A DNA stretch of 64,000 bases, taken from the NCBI GenBank assembly GCA_943369525.1, contig CALRNL020000004.1:124001-188000 (forward strand), in the 5' to 3' direction. Source of the DNA: BAIKAL-G1 sp943369525 (GTDB lineage: Bacteria > Cyanobacteriota > Cyanobacteriia > PCC-6307 > Cyanobiaceae). The translations under genes were made by a program, and so were the position numbers. Within the stretch, counting starts at the first letter, position 1, and each line of letters opens with the position of its first letter. This document shows, in pieces, positions 25,686 through 33,904 of this stretch. A model generated the notes under the pieces. That model searched no databases. It had not been told where the DNA came from and was given only the letters and a program-made list of their open reading frames with translations.

Positions 25686-26501
25686 GTGCTGATCTCCTAC
25701 TTCCCCACCTCCGAATGCGTACCCGTGGTTCGGGGGTCGTCCGGAACCGAGGGCGCTGGCGACCATGCTGCTGGCGGACTGGCGGCTGGGAGCGCTGTTT
25801 GGCCCGATGCGGCCGTGGTGATTGACGTGCTGCGGGCTACCACCACGATCGCCTGGTCGCTGGCCAATGGTGCCGAGGCGATCCAGGCCTTCGCCGACCT
25901 GGCTGAACTGGAGACGGCCGCCAGGGCCTGGCCGGCCGACAAGGGCCTACGGGCTGGCGAACGGGGCGGGAAACGGCTGGAGGGCTTCGACCTGGGCAAT
26001 TCGCCCCTGGCGGTGACCCCTGCGGTGGTGGCGGGCAAGCGCCTATTCATGAGCACCACCAATGGCACCCGTTCCCTGGACCGGGTGCGGCCCGTGGGCC
26101 TGCTGGTCACCGCCTGCCTGCCTAACCACAGCGCCGTGGCCCAGCGCCTGCTCGATTCCGGCGCCCAGACGGTATGGATTGTCGGCAGCGGCTGGGAGGG
26201 CGACTATTCCCTTGAAGACAGCCTGGCGGCCGGGGCCGTGGCCGCCGCCGCCATCAACCTGGGTGCCGCCAGCTCGCCCCAACCCGTGGCCGTGACCAGC
26301 GGCAATGACGAAATGTTGGCAGCCTTGGCCCTCTGGCAGCACTGGCGCCACGACCCGGAAGCCTGCCTGCGGGCCTCAAGCCATGGCCAGCGCCTGATTG
26401 GCCTGGGCGACCACGACGCCGATTTCCGCTGTTGCGCCGCCCTCGACAGCCTCACGGTTGTGCCCACCCAGACCAGCCCGGGCGTGCTCGAAGCCCGCTG
26501 A
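25686..26501 (+). CDS. comB: ComB-like 2-phosphosulfolactate phosphatase
   Basis: About 271 residues. The ComB signature runs through AAVVIDVLRATTTIAWSLAN, GERGGKRLEGFDLGNSPLAV, and RLFMSTTNGTRSLDRV, ending with the acidic GLGDHDADFRCCAALDSL. In methanogens ComB dephosphorylates phosphosulfolactate in coenzyme M synthesis; cyanobacteria are not known to make coenzyme M, so the substrate here is open. The GTG at 25686 (MLISYFPTSE after initiation) is the most family-like start; a TTG at 25668 is possible. Residues 20-45 form an unusual Gly/Ala insertion (SSGTEGAGDHAAGGLAAGS). Divergent from ubiD. Confidence 0.88.
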   Translation: MLISYFPTSECVPVVRGSSGTEGAGDHAAGGLAAGSAVWPDAAVVIDVLRATTTIAWSLANGAEAIQAFADLAELETAARAWPADKGLRAGERGGKRLEGFDLGNSPLAVTPAVVAGKRLFMSTTNGTRSLDRVRPVGLLVTACLPNHSAVAQRLLDSGAQTVWIVGSGWEGDYSLEDSLAAGAVAAAAINLGAASSPQPVAVTSGNDEMLAALALWQHWRHDPEACLRASSHGQRLIGLGDHDADFRCCAALDSLTVVPTQTSPGVLEAR

Positions 26502-26576
26502 AGGGGGTGGCCTGGTCCGGGGCTAGGGGCGCGACCACCACAACGCCTAAAGTTCGGCCCCAGGGATTTTGAAGCG

Positions 26577-27395
26577 GTGACAAGCTTTCTGGCGGCAGCA
26601 GTCCAGCTCACCAGCACCTCCGATCCCGAGGCCAATTGGGCCGCCGCCGAAGAGCAGATCGAATTGGCCGTGCGCCGCGGCGCCGAACTGGTGGGATTGC
26701 CGGAAAACTTCGCCTTCATGGGCGCTGACGCCCAGCGCTTGGAACTGGCGCCGATGTTGGCCGACCGTTGCCAGAAGTTTCTCGTGACGATGGCGCGGCG
26801 CTACCAGGTGGCCCTCCTCGGGGGTGGCTACCCCGTGCCAGCCGCAGAAGGCTTGACCTTTAACCGGGCTGATTTGGTCAGCAAGGATGGCCAGCTGCTG
26901 GCCCGCTACGACAAGATTCACCTCTTCGATGTCGATCTCCCGGATGGCAATACCTTCCAGGAATCGGCCACGGTTAAGCCCGGCGCCAGCCTGCCGCCTG
27001 TGGTGGAGATCCCCGGCCTTTGCAAAGTAGGCCTGTCCATTTGTTACGACGTGCGCTTTCCTGAGCTGTACCGTCATCTCGCAGCAAGCGGCGCTGATCT
27101 GTTGATGATTCCGGCAGCTTTCACTGCCTTTACTGGCAAGGACCACTGGCAGGTGTTATTGCAGGCCCGGGCGATCGAAAACACCGCCTACGTGCTGGCC
27201 CCGGCCCAAACGGGCCTGCACTACGGCCGCCGCCAGAGCTACGGCCACGCCATGGTCATCGATCCCTGGGGCACGGTGCTGGCCGATGCGGGTGTGGCCC
27301 CCGGTCTGGCCGTGGCCCCCGTGGATCCTGGCCACGGTGCCCGGGTTCGGGCCCAGATGCCGAGCCTGCAGCACCGTCGTCCCGCCCTCTTCTGA
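26577..27395 (+). CDS. Nitrilase-superfamily amidase (Nit1/Nit2-like)
   Basis: 272-residue carbon-nitrogen hydrolase. The catalytic triad is visible: Glu43 in VGLPENFAF, Lys113 in ARYDKIHLFDVD, and Cys156 in LSICYDVRFPELYRHL. The sequence of the Lys region (KIHLFDVDLPDG) is characteristic of the Nit branch, whose members hydrolyse deaminated glutathione. That specific activity is inferred from family placement. The start is the GTG at 26577. The amidase gene starts nine bases after its stop, so the two are likely cotranscribed. Confidence 0.9.
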   Translation: MTSFLAAAVQLTSTSDPEANWAAAEEQIELAVRRGAELVGLPENFAFMGADAQRLELAPMLADRCQKFLVTMARRYQVALLGGGYPVPAAEGLTFNRADLVSKDGQLLARYDKIHLFDVDLPDGNTFQESATVKPGASLPPVVEIPGLCKVGLSICYDVRFPELYRHLAASGADLLMIPAAFTAFTGKDHWQVLLQARAIENTAYVLAPAQTGLHYGRRQSYGHAMVIDPWGTVLADAGVAPGLAVAPVDPGHGARVRAQMPSLQHRRPALF

Positions 27396-27403
27396 ACGCG
27401 CCG

Positions 27404-28540
27404 ATGGTTGGCCTGGTGTCGCGCCACCGTCGCAGCGTTAGGCGGACTGTCCTTGGGGCCGTTCAGGCCCTGGTGCCCCTGGTGCTGGCCCTGGTGCCCC
27501 TGGCGGCCCTGGCCGGTAGCCCCCTGTCGGCCTGGCGCATCAGTCGCGAGGGCCAACTGGAGCTGCGCACCGCCCCAGACCTCCCCGTGAGGGCCTACTA
27601 CGAGGCCGGCCGCGGCGGCATCGGCCCCCGGGTCTGGTTTGATCTCCCTGGGGCGCCCCTGCGGACCCGCACCATTGCAGGCAGCGGCCTGGTGCGCCAG
27701 ATCCGGGTTGGCCAGCCCACCCCCGAGTCCACCCGGCTGGTGGTCGAATTCCAGCCAGGCACCCAGCTGGACCCCAGCACCTTGAAATTGGTGGGCACGG
27801 CCCGGGACCGTTGGCGCATGGACCTCACTGGCCTGGCCCCCTACGGCCTGCAGGCCCAGGGCGAAGGTGACATTGAGGCGCCGCCCCCTGGCCCCTCCTG
27901 GCGCCAGGGGCCGATTGCGGCCCCCCAGCCCCGCCTCGACACTCCCGTTGGCACCCTCTCGGCCAGTGGCCTGCCGGAGGTGACCCGGGGCCGCTTCAAG
28001 GTGGTGATCGATCCCGGCCATGGCGGCCCCGATCCCGGTGCCGTCGGCATTGCCAACCTGCGCGAAACCGATGTGGTGCTTGATGTGGGCCTGCAGGTGG
28101 CCCAGTTGCTCCAGGCCAAGGGGGTGCAGGTGCTGATGACCCGCACCTCGGAAGTGGACGTGGACCTGCCGCCCCGGGCAGCCCTGGCCAACAGCAGCGG
28201 CGCCGATCTGTTTCTGAGCATCCATGCCAACGCCCTCAGCATGGCCCGCCCCGATGTGAATGGCATCGAAACCTTCTATTTCGAAAGCCCGCGCGCCCGG
28301 GCCCTGGCCCAGGCCGTCCAGGACGAGGTGCTGGCCGTGTCTCCGGGCAGCCCCGATCGCGGCGCCCGCACGGCCCGTTTTTATGTGATCCGTCGCACGG
28401 TGATGCCCTCGGCCCTGGTGGAGCTGGGCTTTGTCACCGGCCAACTCGATTCGCCCAGGCTGGCCGATCCCGCCCACCGCCGCCGCCTGGCCCTGGCGAT
28501 CAGCCGGGGCCTGCTCAATGTGCTGAGGCAAAGCCCATGA
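27404..28540 (+). CDS. N-acetylmuramoyl-L-alanine amidase with AMIN-like domain
   Basis: 378 residues, exported. An Arg-rich start and hydrophobic stretch (LGAVQALVPLVLALVPLAAL) form a signal peptide ending ALAGS. Residues ~45-150 look like an AMIN peptidoglycan-binding domain (VRAYYEAGRG, VWFDLPGAPL, RLVVEFQPGT). The Amidase_3 domain begins at residue ~200 with FKVVIDPGHGGPDPGAVG. Zinc ligands are in DPGHGG, LRETD and LSIHANAL, and the catalytic Glu is in ALVELGFVTG. It cleaves the amide bond between MurNAc and the stem peptide during daughter-cell separation. murI overlaps its stop by four bases (ATGA). Confidence 0.94.
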   Translation: MVGLVSRHRRSVRRTVLGAVQALVPLVLALVPLAALAGSPLSAWRISREGQLELRTAPDLPVRAYYEAGRGGIGPRVWFDLPGAPLRTRTIAGSGLVRQIRVGQPTPESTRLVVEFQPGTQLDPSTLKLVGTARDRWRMDLTGLAPYGLQAQGEGDIEAPPPGPSWRQGPIAAPQPRLDTPVGTLSASGLPEVTRGRFKVVIDPGHGGPDPGAVGIANLRETDVVLDVGLQVAQLLQAKGVQVLMTRTSEVDVDLPPRAALANSSGADLFLSIHANALSMARPDVNGIETFYFESPRARALAQAVQDEVLAVSPGSPDRGARTARFYVIRRTVMPSALVELGFVTGQLDSPRLADPAHRRRLALAISRGLLNVLRQSP

Positions 28541-29322
28541 GCAGTTTGCTTGGCCTGTTTGACAGTGGCGTCGGCGGTTTGACGGTGTTGCGCCAGGTGC
28601 TGGCCCGGCGCCCGGGCCAGCGCTGCCTCTACTTGGGCGACACGGCCCGGGTGCCCTACGGCCAGCGCAGCCCCCAGGAGATTCGCACCATCGCCGCCGA
28701 GGTGATCCGCTGGCTCGGGCGCCAGGGGGTGGATGGGATCTTGATGGCCTGCAACACCACCAACGCCCTGGCCTTCGACGTGGCCGAGAGCCTGGCCGGG
28801 GTGCCGGTGCTCGGCCTGATCGATAGTGCCACCAGCCAGCTTCAAGCCGACCGGGTCGGGGTGCTGGCCACCCCAGCGACCGCGGCCAGCGGCGCCTATG
28901 GCCACAGCATCCGCGCCGTCCATCCCGGCGCCGAGGTGGTGGAAGTCGGCTGTCCTGCCTTTGTGCCCCTGATTGAAACGGGCCAGCTTTCAGCTGACGC
29001 CCTGCGCCAGGCCGCCCAGGCCTACCTGGAGCCCCTGCTGGCGGCCCGGGTCGAGGTGATCGTGCTCGGCTGCACCCATTACCCCCTGCTGCAACCCTTG
29101 CTGCAGGAGTTGCTCCCCCCTGGGGTGCGCCTGGTGGATCCGGCCGTCGCCGCCGCCGCCCGCCTCGATGGGGTGCTCGCCCCTTGCCTGGATCAGCCGG
29201 CCCAGCGGTTGGAGCGCTGTCGCTTCCGGGTGACGGGGCCGGCCCAACCCTTTGCCGAGGCGGCCACCACCTGGCTGGGGGAGCGGCCCGAGGTGCTGCA
29301 GGTCCACCTGCAGCAGGGGTAG
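28537..29322 (+). CDS. murI: Glutamate racemase
   Basis: 261-residue cofactor-independent racemase supplying D-glutamate for peptidoglycan. The N terminus is GLFDSGVGGLTVLRQVLARR. The two catalytic cysteines sit in MACNTTNALAFD and VLGCTHYPLLQPL. Other pieces such as YLGDTARVPYGQRSPQEIR match the family. The start codon is part of an ATGA overlap with the amidase gene, so translation is probably coupled, placing two cell-wall functions on one transcript. Confidence 0.97.
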   Translation: MSSLLGLFDSGVGGLTVLRQVLARRPGQRCLYLGDTARVPYGQRSPQEIRTIAAEVIRWLGRQGVDGILMACNTTNALAFDVAESLAGVPVLGLIDSATSQLQADRVGVLATPATAASGAYGHSIRAVHPGAEVVEVGCPAFVPLIETGQLSADALRQAAQAYLEPLLAARVEVIVLGCTHYPLLQPLLQELLPPGVRLVDPAVAAAARLDGVLAPCLDQPAQRLERCRFRVTGPAQPFAEAATTWLGERPEVLQVHLQQG

Positions 29323-29416
29323 CCCCTGCCAGACCCAAAGCTTCCCGATAACCCACTGCCAACCACCCTGCACCCGCCCAGTGGGGCCTTCTAGGATCGG
29401 GGTACCGCAGGGGGTC

Positions 29417-30388
29417 ATGGCAACGGTCGCAGAGCTTCTTCAGCCGGTGGAGGTGGATCTTGAAACCCTCCTCAGCGACCTGCGCCACCTGATCGGTGCT
29501 GGTCATCCGATCCTCCAGGCGGCCGCCGAACACCTGTTCAGCGCCGGTGGTAAACGCCTTCGGCCCGGCATCGTCCTGTTGATCTCCAGGGCCCTTTCCG
29601 CCGGTGGGGAGCTCGGAGCGCGCCACCGGCGCCTGGCCGAGATCACCGAAATGATCCACACGGCCTCCCTCGTCCACGACGACGTGGTTGATGAGGCGGC
29701 CACCAGGAGGGGCGTGGCCACCGTGCACAGCCGCTTCAACCATCGGGTGGCAGTGCTGGCAGGGGATTTCCTCTTTGCCCAGGCCAGCTGGCACCTCGCC
29801 AACCTCGACAATCTTGAGGTGGTGAAGCTGCTCTCGCGTGTGATCATGGATCTGGCAGACGGCGAAATTCGCCAGGGCCTGTTCCGCTATGACACGGGCC
29901 AGACCTTCGCCACCTACCTGGAAAAGAGCTACTGCAAAACGGCCTCCCTGATTGCCAATAGCTGCAAAGCGGCCGGAGTGCTCAGCGGTTTGCCAGAGGG
30001 GCGATTGGATGACTTGTATCGCTTTGGCCGCCAGCTGGGTTTGGCTTTCCAGGTGGTCGATGACATCCTCGATTTCACCGGCAGCGACCAACAGCTCGGT
30101 AAACCCGCCGCCAGTGACCTGGCCTCGGGCTACCTCACGGCTCCGGCCCTCTATGCGATGGAGGAACACCCAGCCCTGGCTGGCCTGATCGAGCGGGAGT
30201 TCTGCGAAAGCGGCGACCTGGAGCAGGCCTTGGAGCTGGTGCGGGGTAGCGACGCGATTGGCCGCTCCCGCGCCCTAGCCCAGGAGTTCGCCCGGGATGC
30301 GGCCGAGGCCCTCACCTGGCTGCCCCCCTCGGATTGCCGCGGCGCCCTGCTGCAACTGCCGGAATTTGTGCTCAGTCGGCTTTATTGA
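29417..30388 (+). CDS. sds: Long-chain all-trans polyprenyl diphosphate synthase (solanesyl-type)
   Basis: 323-residue prenyltransferase. The first Asp-rich motif is LVHDDVVDEAATRRG, preceded by AGGKRLRPGIVLLISRAL, and the second is FQVVDDILDFTGSDQQLGKP. These motifs and the length fit the cyanobacterial enzyme making the C45 tail of plastoquinone. The chain-length-determining residues before the first motif are small or medium (IHTASL), in keeping with a long product; exact length is inference. The ATG at 29417 follows a GCAGGGGGTC ribosome-binding-like stretch. It lies 94 bases downstream of murI. Confidence 0.93.
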   Translation: MATVAELLQPVEVDLETLLSDLRHLIGAGHPILQAAAEHLFSAGGKRLRPGIVLLISRALSAGGELGARHRRLAEITEMIHTASLVHDDVVDEAATRRGVATVHSRFNHRVAVLAGDFLFAQASWHLANLDNLEVVKLLSRVIMDLADGEIRQGLFRYDTGQTFATYLEKSYCKTASLIANSCKAAGVLSGLPEGRLDDLYRFGRQLGLAFQVVDDILDFTGSDQQLGKPAASDLASGYLTAPALYAMEEHPALAGLIEREFCESGDLEQALELVRGSDAIGRSRALAQEFARDAAEALTWLPPSDCRGALLQLPEFVLSRLY

Positions 30389-30542
30389 TCAGGCTTTATT
30401 GAGATTGCTTCTGGGAAGTATTTCCTTGGGGTCATCTCGAATGGAATCCCCCTAAGGTTTTGCCAATAGGGCGTATTTCATGTTGGCTACATAGCTTTTA
30501 ACCCGAATTCCCGGCAACCCGAATCGCTTCTGATCTCAGGCG

Positions 30543-31223
30543 TCAGATTGGCACCTCCGCCAAGGTGCTAACCAACTCGGCGCTGGCCGGATAGAGATCC
30601 TGGCGCTGGCTGGCATCCAGGTCCGGGGGCGCCAGTACAAACACCCGACAGCCGGCCGCGGTGGCGGCCAGGGCGCCGGCGGGTGAATCCTCAAAGGCCC
30701 AACAATCCTGGGCATTTACCCCCAACCGTTCCGCCGCCAGCAGGTAGACATCCGGTGCCGGCTTGCCCGCCAACAGGCCCGGGTCATCACCGAACACCCG
30801 CGTCGTGATCGTCGCCAACCAGGGGTGGGGGGCCGTTTTGAGGGCCACCGCCTCGCGGGAGCTGCTGGTCGCTAGGGCCATGGGTAGGCCCCGTTGGGCG
30901 CAACGGGAGACCAGGGTCACGGCACCAGGCATGGGCGGGGCGAGCACCAGTAGGCCTTCGGCCAGGGGCTGGCGCACCGCCAGCAGCTCGGCTGCCGTGG
31001 GTGCACTGCTACGGGTCTCCCCAATCCAGGCCAACACCTGGCGCACGCAGTCCTGCCGCCGCCGGCCCCGCAGGCAGACCAGTTCGGCGGGGGCCAGGGG
31101 GCGGCCAAAATGACTGGCCGCCTCCTGCCAAGCCCGGGCATGGAGCGGCTCGGTGTCAAGCAGCAGACCATCGAGGTCAAACAGGCAGGCGGCGGGCCGG
31201 GGCATGGGGCCATCTTCGATCAC
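30543..31223 (-). CDS. HAD-family phosphatase / phosphoglucomutase-like
   Basis: 226-residue HAD hydrolase of the beta-phosphoglucomutase-like subgroup. Motif I is LFDLDGLLLDTEPLHARAW (nucleophile Asp and general-acid Asp), motif II is ALATSSSREAV, motif III is LAGKPAPDVYLLAAERLGV, and motif IV is WAFEDSPAGALAATAAGC. The four-helix cap lies between motifs I and II. The substrate cannot be deduced. An ATG at 31205 (MPRPAACLFDLDG) is an equally likely start. It is divergent from the large thiol-oxidase-like gene across 98 bases. Confidence 0.9.
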   Translation of the reverse strand: MIEDGPMPRPAACLFDLDGLLLDTEPLHARAWQEAASHFGRPLAPAELVCLRGRRRQDCVRQVLAWIGETRSSAPTAAELLAVRQPLAEGLLVLAPPMPGAVTLVSRCAQRGLPMALATSSSREAVALKTAPHPWLATITTRVFGDDPGLLAGKPAPDVYLLAAERLGVNAQDCWAFEDSPAGALAATAAGCRVFVLAPPDLDASQRQDLYPASAELVSTLAEVPI

Positions 31224-31321
31224 CGCCGTCCTGGCAGCGCTGCAGGGTCCTGGTGGGAGGAGCCTCGCCTTGGAAGGGGCTGCGGCAGCGCGATTAGCCT
31301 CGGGGTCGCTAGCGATGAATA

Positions 31322-33688
31322 GTGCCTGAAATCACCCTGCTCCAAACCCTGGAAACGATTGCCGATCGCTGGCATGGTCTTTCGGGCGAGCAACCGCGGG
31401 TTCCCACCTCCGAACTCCTCACCCAGGCCTGTGCCGCCGCCGGGGTCCAGGTCAATGGCCGTGAAGTCGAGGCGGTTTGTCTGGCCTACCGAATCCCGGC
31501 CGATGCGACCCGGGACCGGCGCCTGTTGTTGCTCACCGTGCTGCTGGGCGACCAACGACTGCGCCTCGAGGCCGCCTTCCGCCTGCTAGACCCCAACCAA
31601 CGGGGCACGGTCGATCCGGCCCAGGTGCAGCGATTGGTCCAACTCTTCGACCTCCCCGAAGCCGAAGCCAAGGACCTGGTGGTGGAACTGAACCGGGATG
31701 GTTCCGGTGAAATCACCCTGGCCGATGTGCTCGCCTTCCTGCCCCAGGATTTTTCAGCCCATCCCAAGGCCTATCACGCGGCCCATCTGGGGGGGCGTCC
31801 CAGCGCCCATGGGACTGGCAGCGCGGCCCAGACTCCCCCGCAGGCTTCAGCGGTCGGGTCCCCAGTCGGGTCCTTGGGGGTGGCGAATGGCCGGCCCAAC
31901 CCCAGCCCTGCCCCGGCCAACCCGCCGGCAGCGAGCAAGGGGGGCACCTCCCCTCTGCAGATGCGGATCGGGCTCTTCCGGTTGCTGCAGGGGGCGGCCT
32001 ACCGCAGTTTCCGGGAGAACTATTCGGCCAATTCCGAAACCCATCTGCGCGCCTACGACCTGCCCTACACGATCCCCAACTTCGCCGGCTTTGTGAATGC
32101 GGCGCTGGATCTTTATCAATCCCTTGGCATTGTCGAGGTAGGGGCCGAGGAGCCCTTCGAGGATCTGCGCAGCTCCGTGAACGGCATGCTGCAGCAGCTT
32201 GAAGTCCGCATGGCTACCTGGGCCAGCCTTGAACCCACGGTTGAGATGGCGGCGGCTGAGCAGGTCATTGAGGCCGAGCTCGATGGACTGGAGCACCACC
32301 ACCAGGTGTTCGCAGCTGCCATGGAACTGGTGCTCAGTGGTGCCCTCCAGGGCCACGCCGCCGCGGAGATCGGCTTGGAGGATCTGCAACTGCACGAACT
32401 TAATCGCCTGCGGCACCAGGAGGATTTCCGCGAACTCTCGCTCCATCGCCATGCCCCCAGCCCAGCTGACCAGGCGGATGGAAGCTCGGCCACGCCCTTT
32501 CTGGAGCGCTGGCATCGCGTCATCGTCGACGATTCCGATACCCGCTTCGCCGGCGCGATTCTGCCGACCCGCTATTGGTATGAGGACTTCATGCCGAAGC
32601 TCCTCAAGGCCGCTTCGGTGTTGACGCGCGTGGATCTGGCGGCAATTAGGGCTGAAACGGAAGCGGATCTCGATCGCTGGTTTGAGCAGCGAAATAAGGC
32701 CGGCGAATTCGATACCTATGCCACCGCCCTTAAGGCCCATTTCCTGAACTGCTCCTTGGCTGTGAAGCAGGAACTTAAGCAGGCCTGGGAATTGAGCTAC
32801 CACTATATAAATGGTGTCCAAAAAAGACGGGAGCGCGAGGAATTTGGGCGAGACAGCGGCTATCTCTCCGAATACGTTGCCTTCATCGACATCTTCCTGG
32901 GGCGTGATGATATCGAGCGATCGGAGATGCGACTGAGTTTTCCCTACTACCTCGGCCCCGCCACCTGGCGCTTCATGCACACCAGTGCCGAGCTGATTCA
33001 TGCCATGCCCCCGGGGGAGGGACAAAACGAAGCATTGGCTTGCTTCAAGCGCTTCTTCCCGGCCCTGGCCACCATGTATCCCTGCCCCTATTGCCGCTTC
33101 CACTTGAATCGTTATGTGGTCAAAAACCGCGAGGTGACCATGTATCCGATCGAATACCTACTCCTGGGCCCCCAAACCCCTACCGAACACATTGAGGTGA
33201 CGATCGATTCCAAGCTGGCCTCGATCACCGATAGCACCGGGCTGCGCCTGTTCCTTTGGAAACTGCACAACACGGTGTCCTCCTCGATTGCCCGCAGCGA
33301 GCCCTGGTTCCACCAGGAAAGCGACGCCCACTACACCACCCGCTACTGGCCCAGCCTGGATTCGGAACTGGCCCGGGCCCGGGCCCTGGAGGAGCCGAGC
33401 CTGCCCCTGGAACGGATTGAGCGCATCTATGCGGTGATCAAACAGGCCAGCCATTTGTCGATCCTGCGCGATGAGTTGCAGCAGGCCCTGCGCCGGGGCG
33501 ACAAGCAGGAGCTGCAGCGGGTGTGGGAACGGGCGGAAGCCTTGGTGGACAGCGTCGAACAGGCCCTGCTGGCCTCCCAGTTCCTGTCGGCCACCTACCA
33601 CTACGACCCGAGCCTGGAACTGGAACCGCCCCATTTCAGCGCCGAGGAAGAGGCCCTGGCCCGCAGCGGCTACTTCGTGGAGGCCTGA
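31322..33688 (+). CDS. EF-hand protein with a C-terminal Erv/ALR-like sulfhydryl oxidase domain
   Basis: 788 residues. An EF-hand pair is at ~90-135: D90-PNQRGTVDPAQ (Arg at position 5 and Gln at 12, so probably weak) and N124-RDGSGEITLAD (canonical spacing, Asp at 12). After a Pro/Ala-rich linker come ~350 residues I cannot assign. Residues ~545-660 resemble Erv1/ALR flavin-linked thiol oxidases: GPATWRFMHTSAELIH (H553), the redox pair C588-PY-C591 in MYPCPYCRFHLNRYV, and LFLWKLHNTVSSSI (H649, N650) for FAD stacking. The CX16C structural disulfide of ALR is missing. No signal peptide is visible. The start is the GTG at 31322. Function would be disulfide formation, possibly Ca-responsive; both are inference. 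Confidence 0.78.
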   Translation: MPEITLLQTLETIADRWHGLSGEQPRVPTSELLTQACAAAGVQVNGREVEAVCLAYRIPADATRDRRLLLLTVLLGDQRLRLEAAFRLLDPNQRGTVDPAQVQRLVQLFDLPEAEAKDLVVELNRDGSGEITLADVLAFLPQDFSAHPKAYHAAHLGGRPSAHGTGSAAQTPPQASAVGSPVGSLGVANGRPNPSPAPANPPAASKGGTSPLQMRIGLFRLLQGAAYRSFRENYSANSETHLRAYDLPYTIPNFAGFVNAALDLYQSLGIVEVGAEEPFEDLRSSVNGMLQQLEVRMATWASLEPTVEMAAAEQVIEAELDGLEHHHQVFAAAMELVLSGALQGHAAAEIGLEDLQLHELNRLRHQEDFRELSLHRHAPSPADQADGSSATPFLERWHRVIVDDSDTRFAGAILPTRYWYEDFMPKLLKAASVLTRVDLAAIRAETEADLDRWFEQRNKAGEFDTYATALKAHFLNCSLAVKQELKQAWELSYHYINGVQKRREREEFGRDSGYLSEYVAFIDIFLGRDDIERSEMRLSFPYYLGPATWRFMHTSAELIHAMPPGEGQNEALACFKRFFPALATMYPCPYCRFHLNRYVVKNREVTMYPIEYLLLGPQTPTEHIEVTIDSKLASITDSTGLRLFLWKLHNTVSSSIARSEPWFHQESDAHYTTRYWPSLDSELARARALEEPSLPLERIERIYAVIKQASHLSILRDELQQALRRGDKQELQRVWERAEALVDSVEQALLASQFLSATYHYDPSLELEPPHFSAEEEALARSGYFVEA

Positions 33689-33746
33689 GGCAAGGCTTGG
33701 GGCGGCAGGCCCCCTCCCCCTTAGGGCCGGGAGGTTCGATCGCCCC

Positions 33747-33794
33747 GACCTAGGCCCTAGGGGCTGGGGTCCGCCAACCCCTGGGGCCTAGGTC
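33747..33794. terminator. Strong hairpin between the thiol-oxidase-like gene and acs
   Basis: GACCTAGGCCC (33747-33757) pairs perfectly over 11 bases with GGGCCTAGGTC (33784-33794), and an inner GGGG/CCCC stem can form within the loop. It lies 59 bases after the stop of the preceding gene. There is no T run, only CTTGCC after the stem, so termination efficiency is uncertain. Confidence 0.6.
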
Positions 33795-33904
33795 TTGCCT
33801 GGCTCTGATCTGGGCGCCTGCCTCACGGGGCGTTACAGCCGCCGCTCCAGCACCCTTGTCTCGCTTGAATGGCAGCACTGAACGGGCCCGGGGCCTTGCC
33901 GTCC

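Noticed and set aside
27239..30169. 976-codon open frame on the minus strand
   Set aside because: It runs antisense across the nitrilase, amidase, murI and polyprenyl synthase genes, all with clear motifs. Its sequence is low-complexity Gly/Ala/Arg/Pro, as expected from the third-position shadow of G+C-rich genes.
31847..33103. 418-codon minus-strand frame
   Set aside because: It is antisense to the EF-hand/Erv-like gene, whose own frame contains recognisable motifs and normal codon bias.
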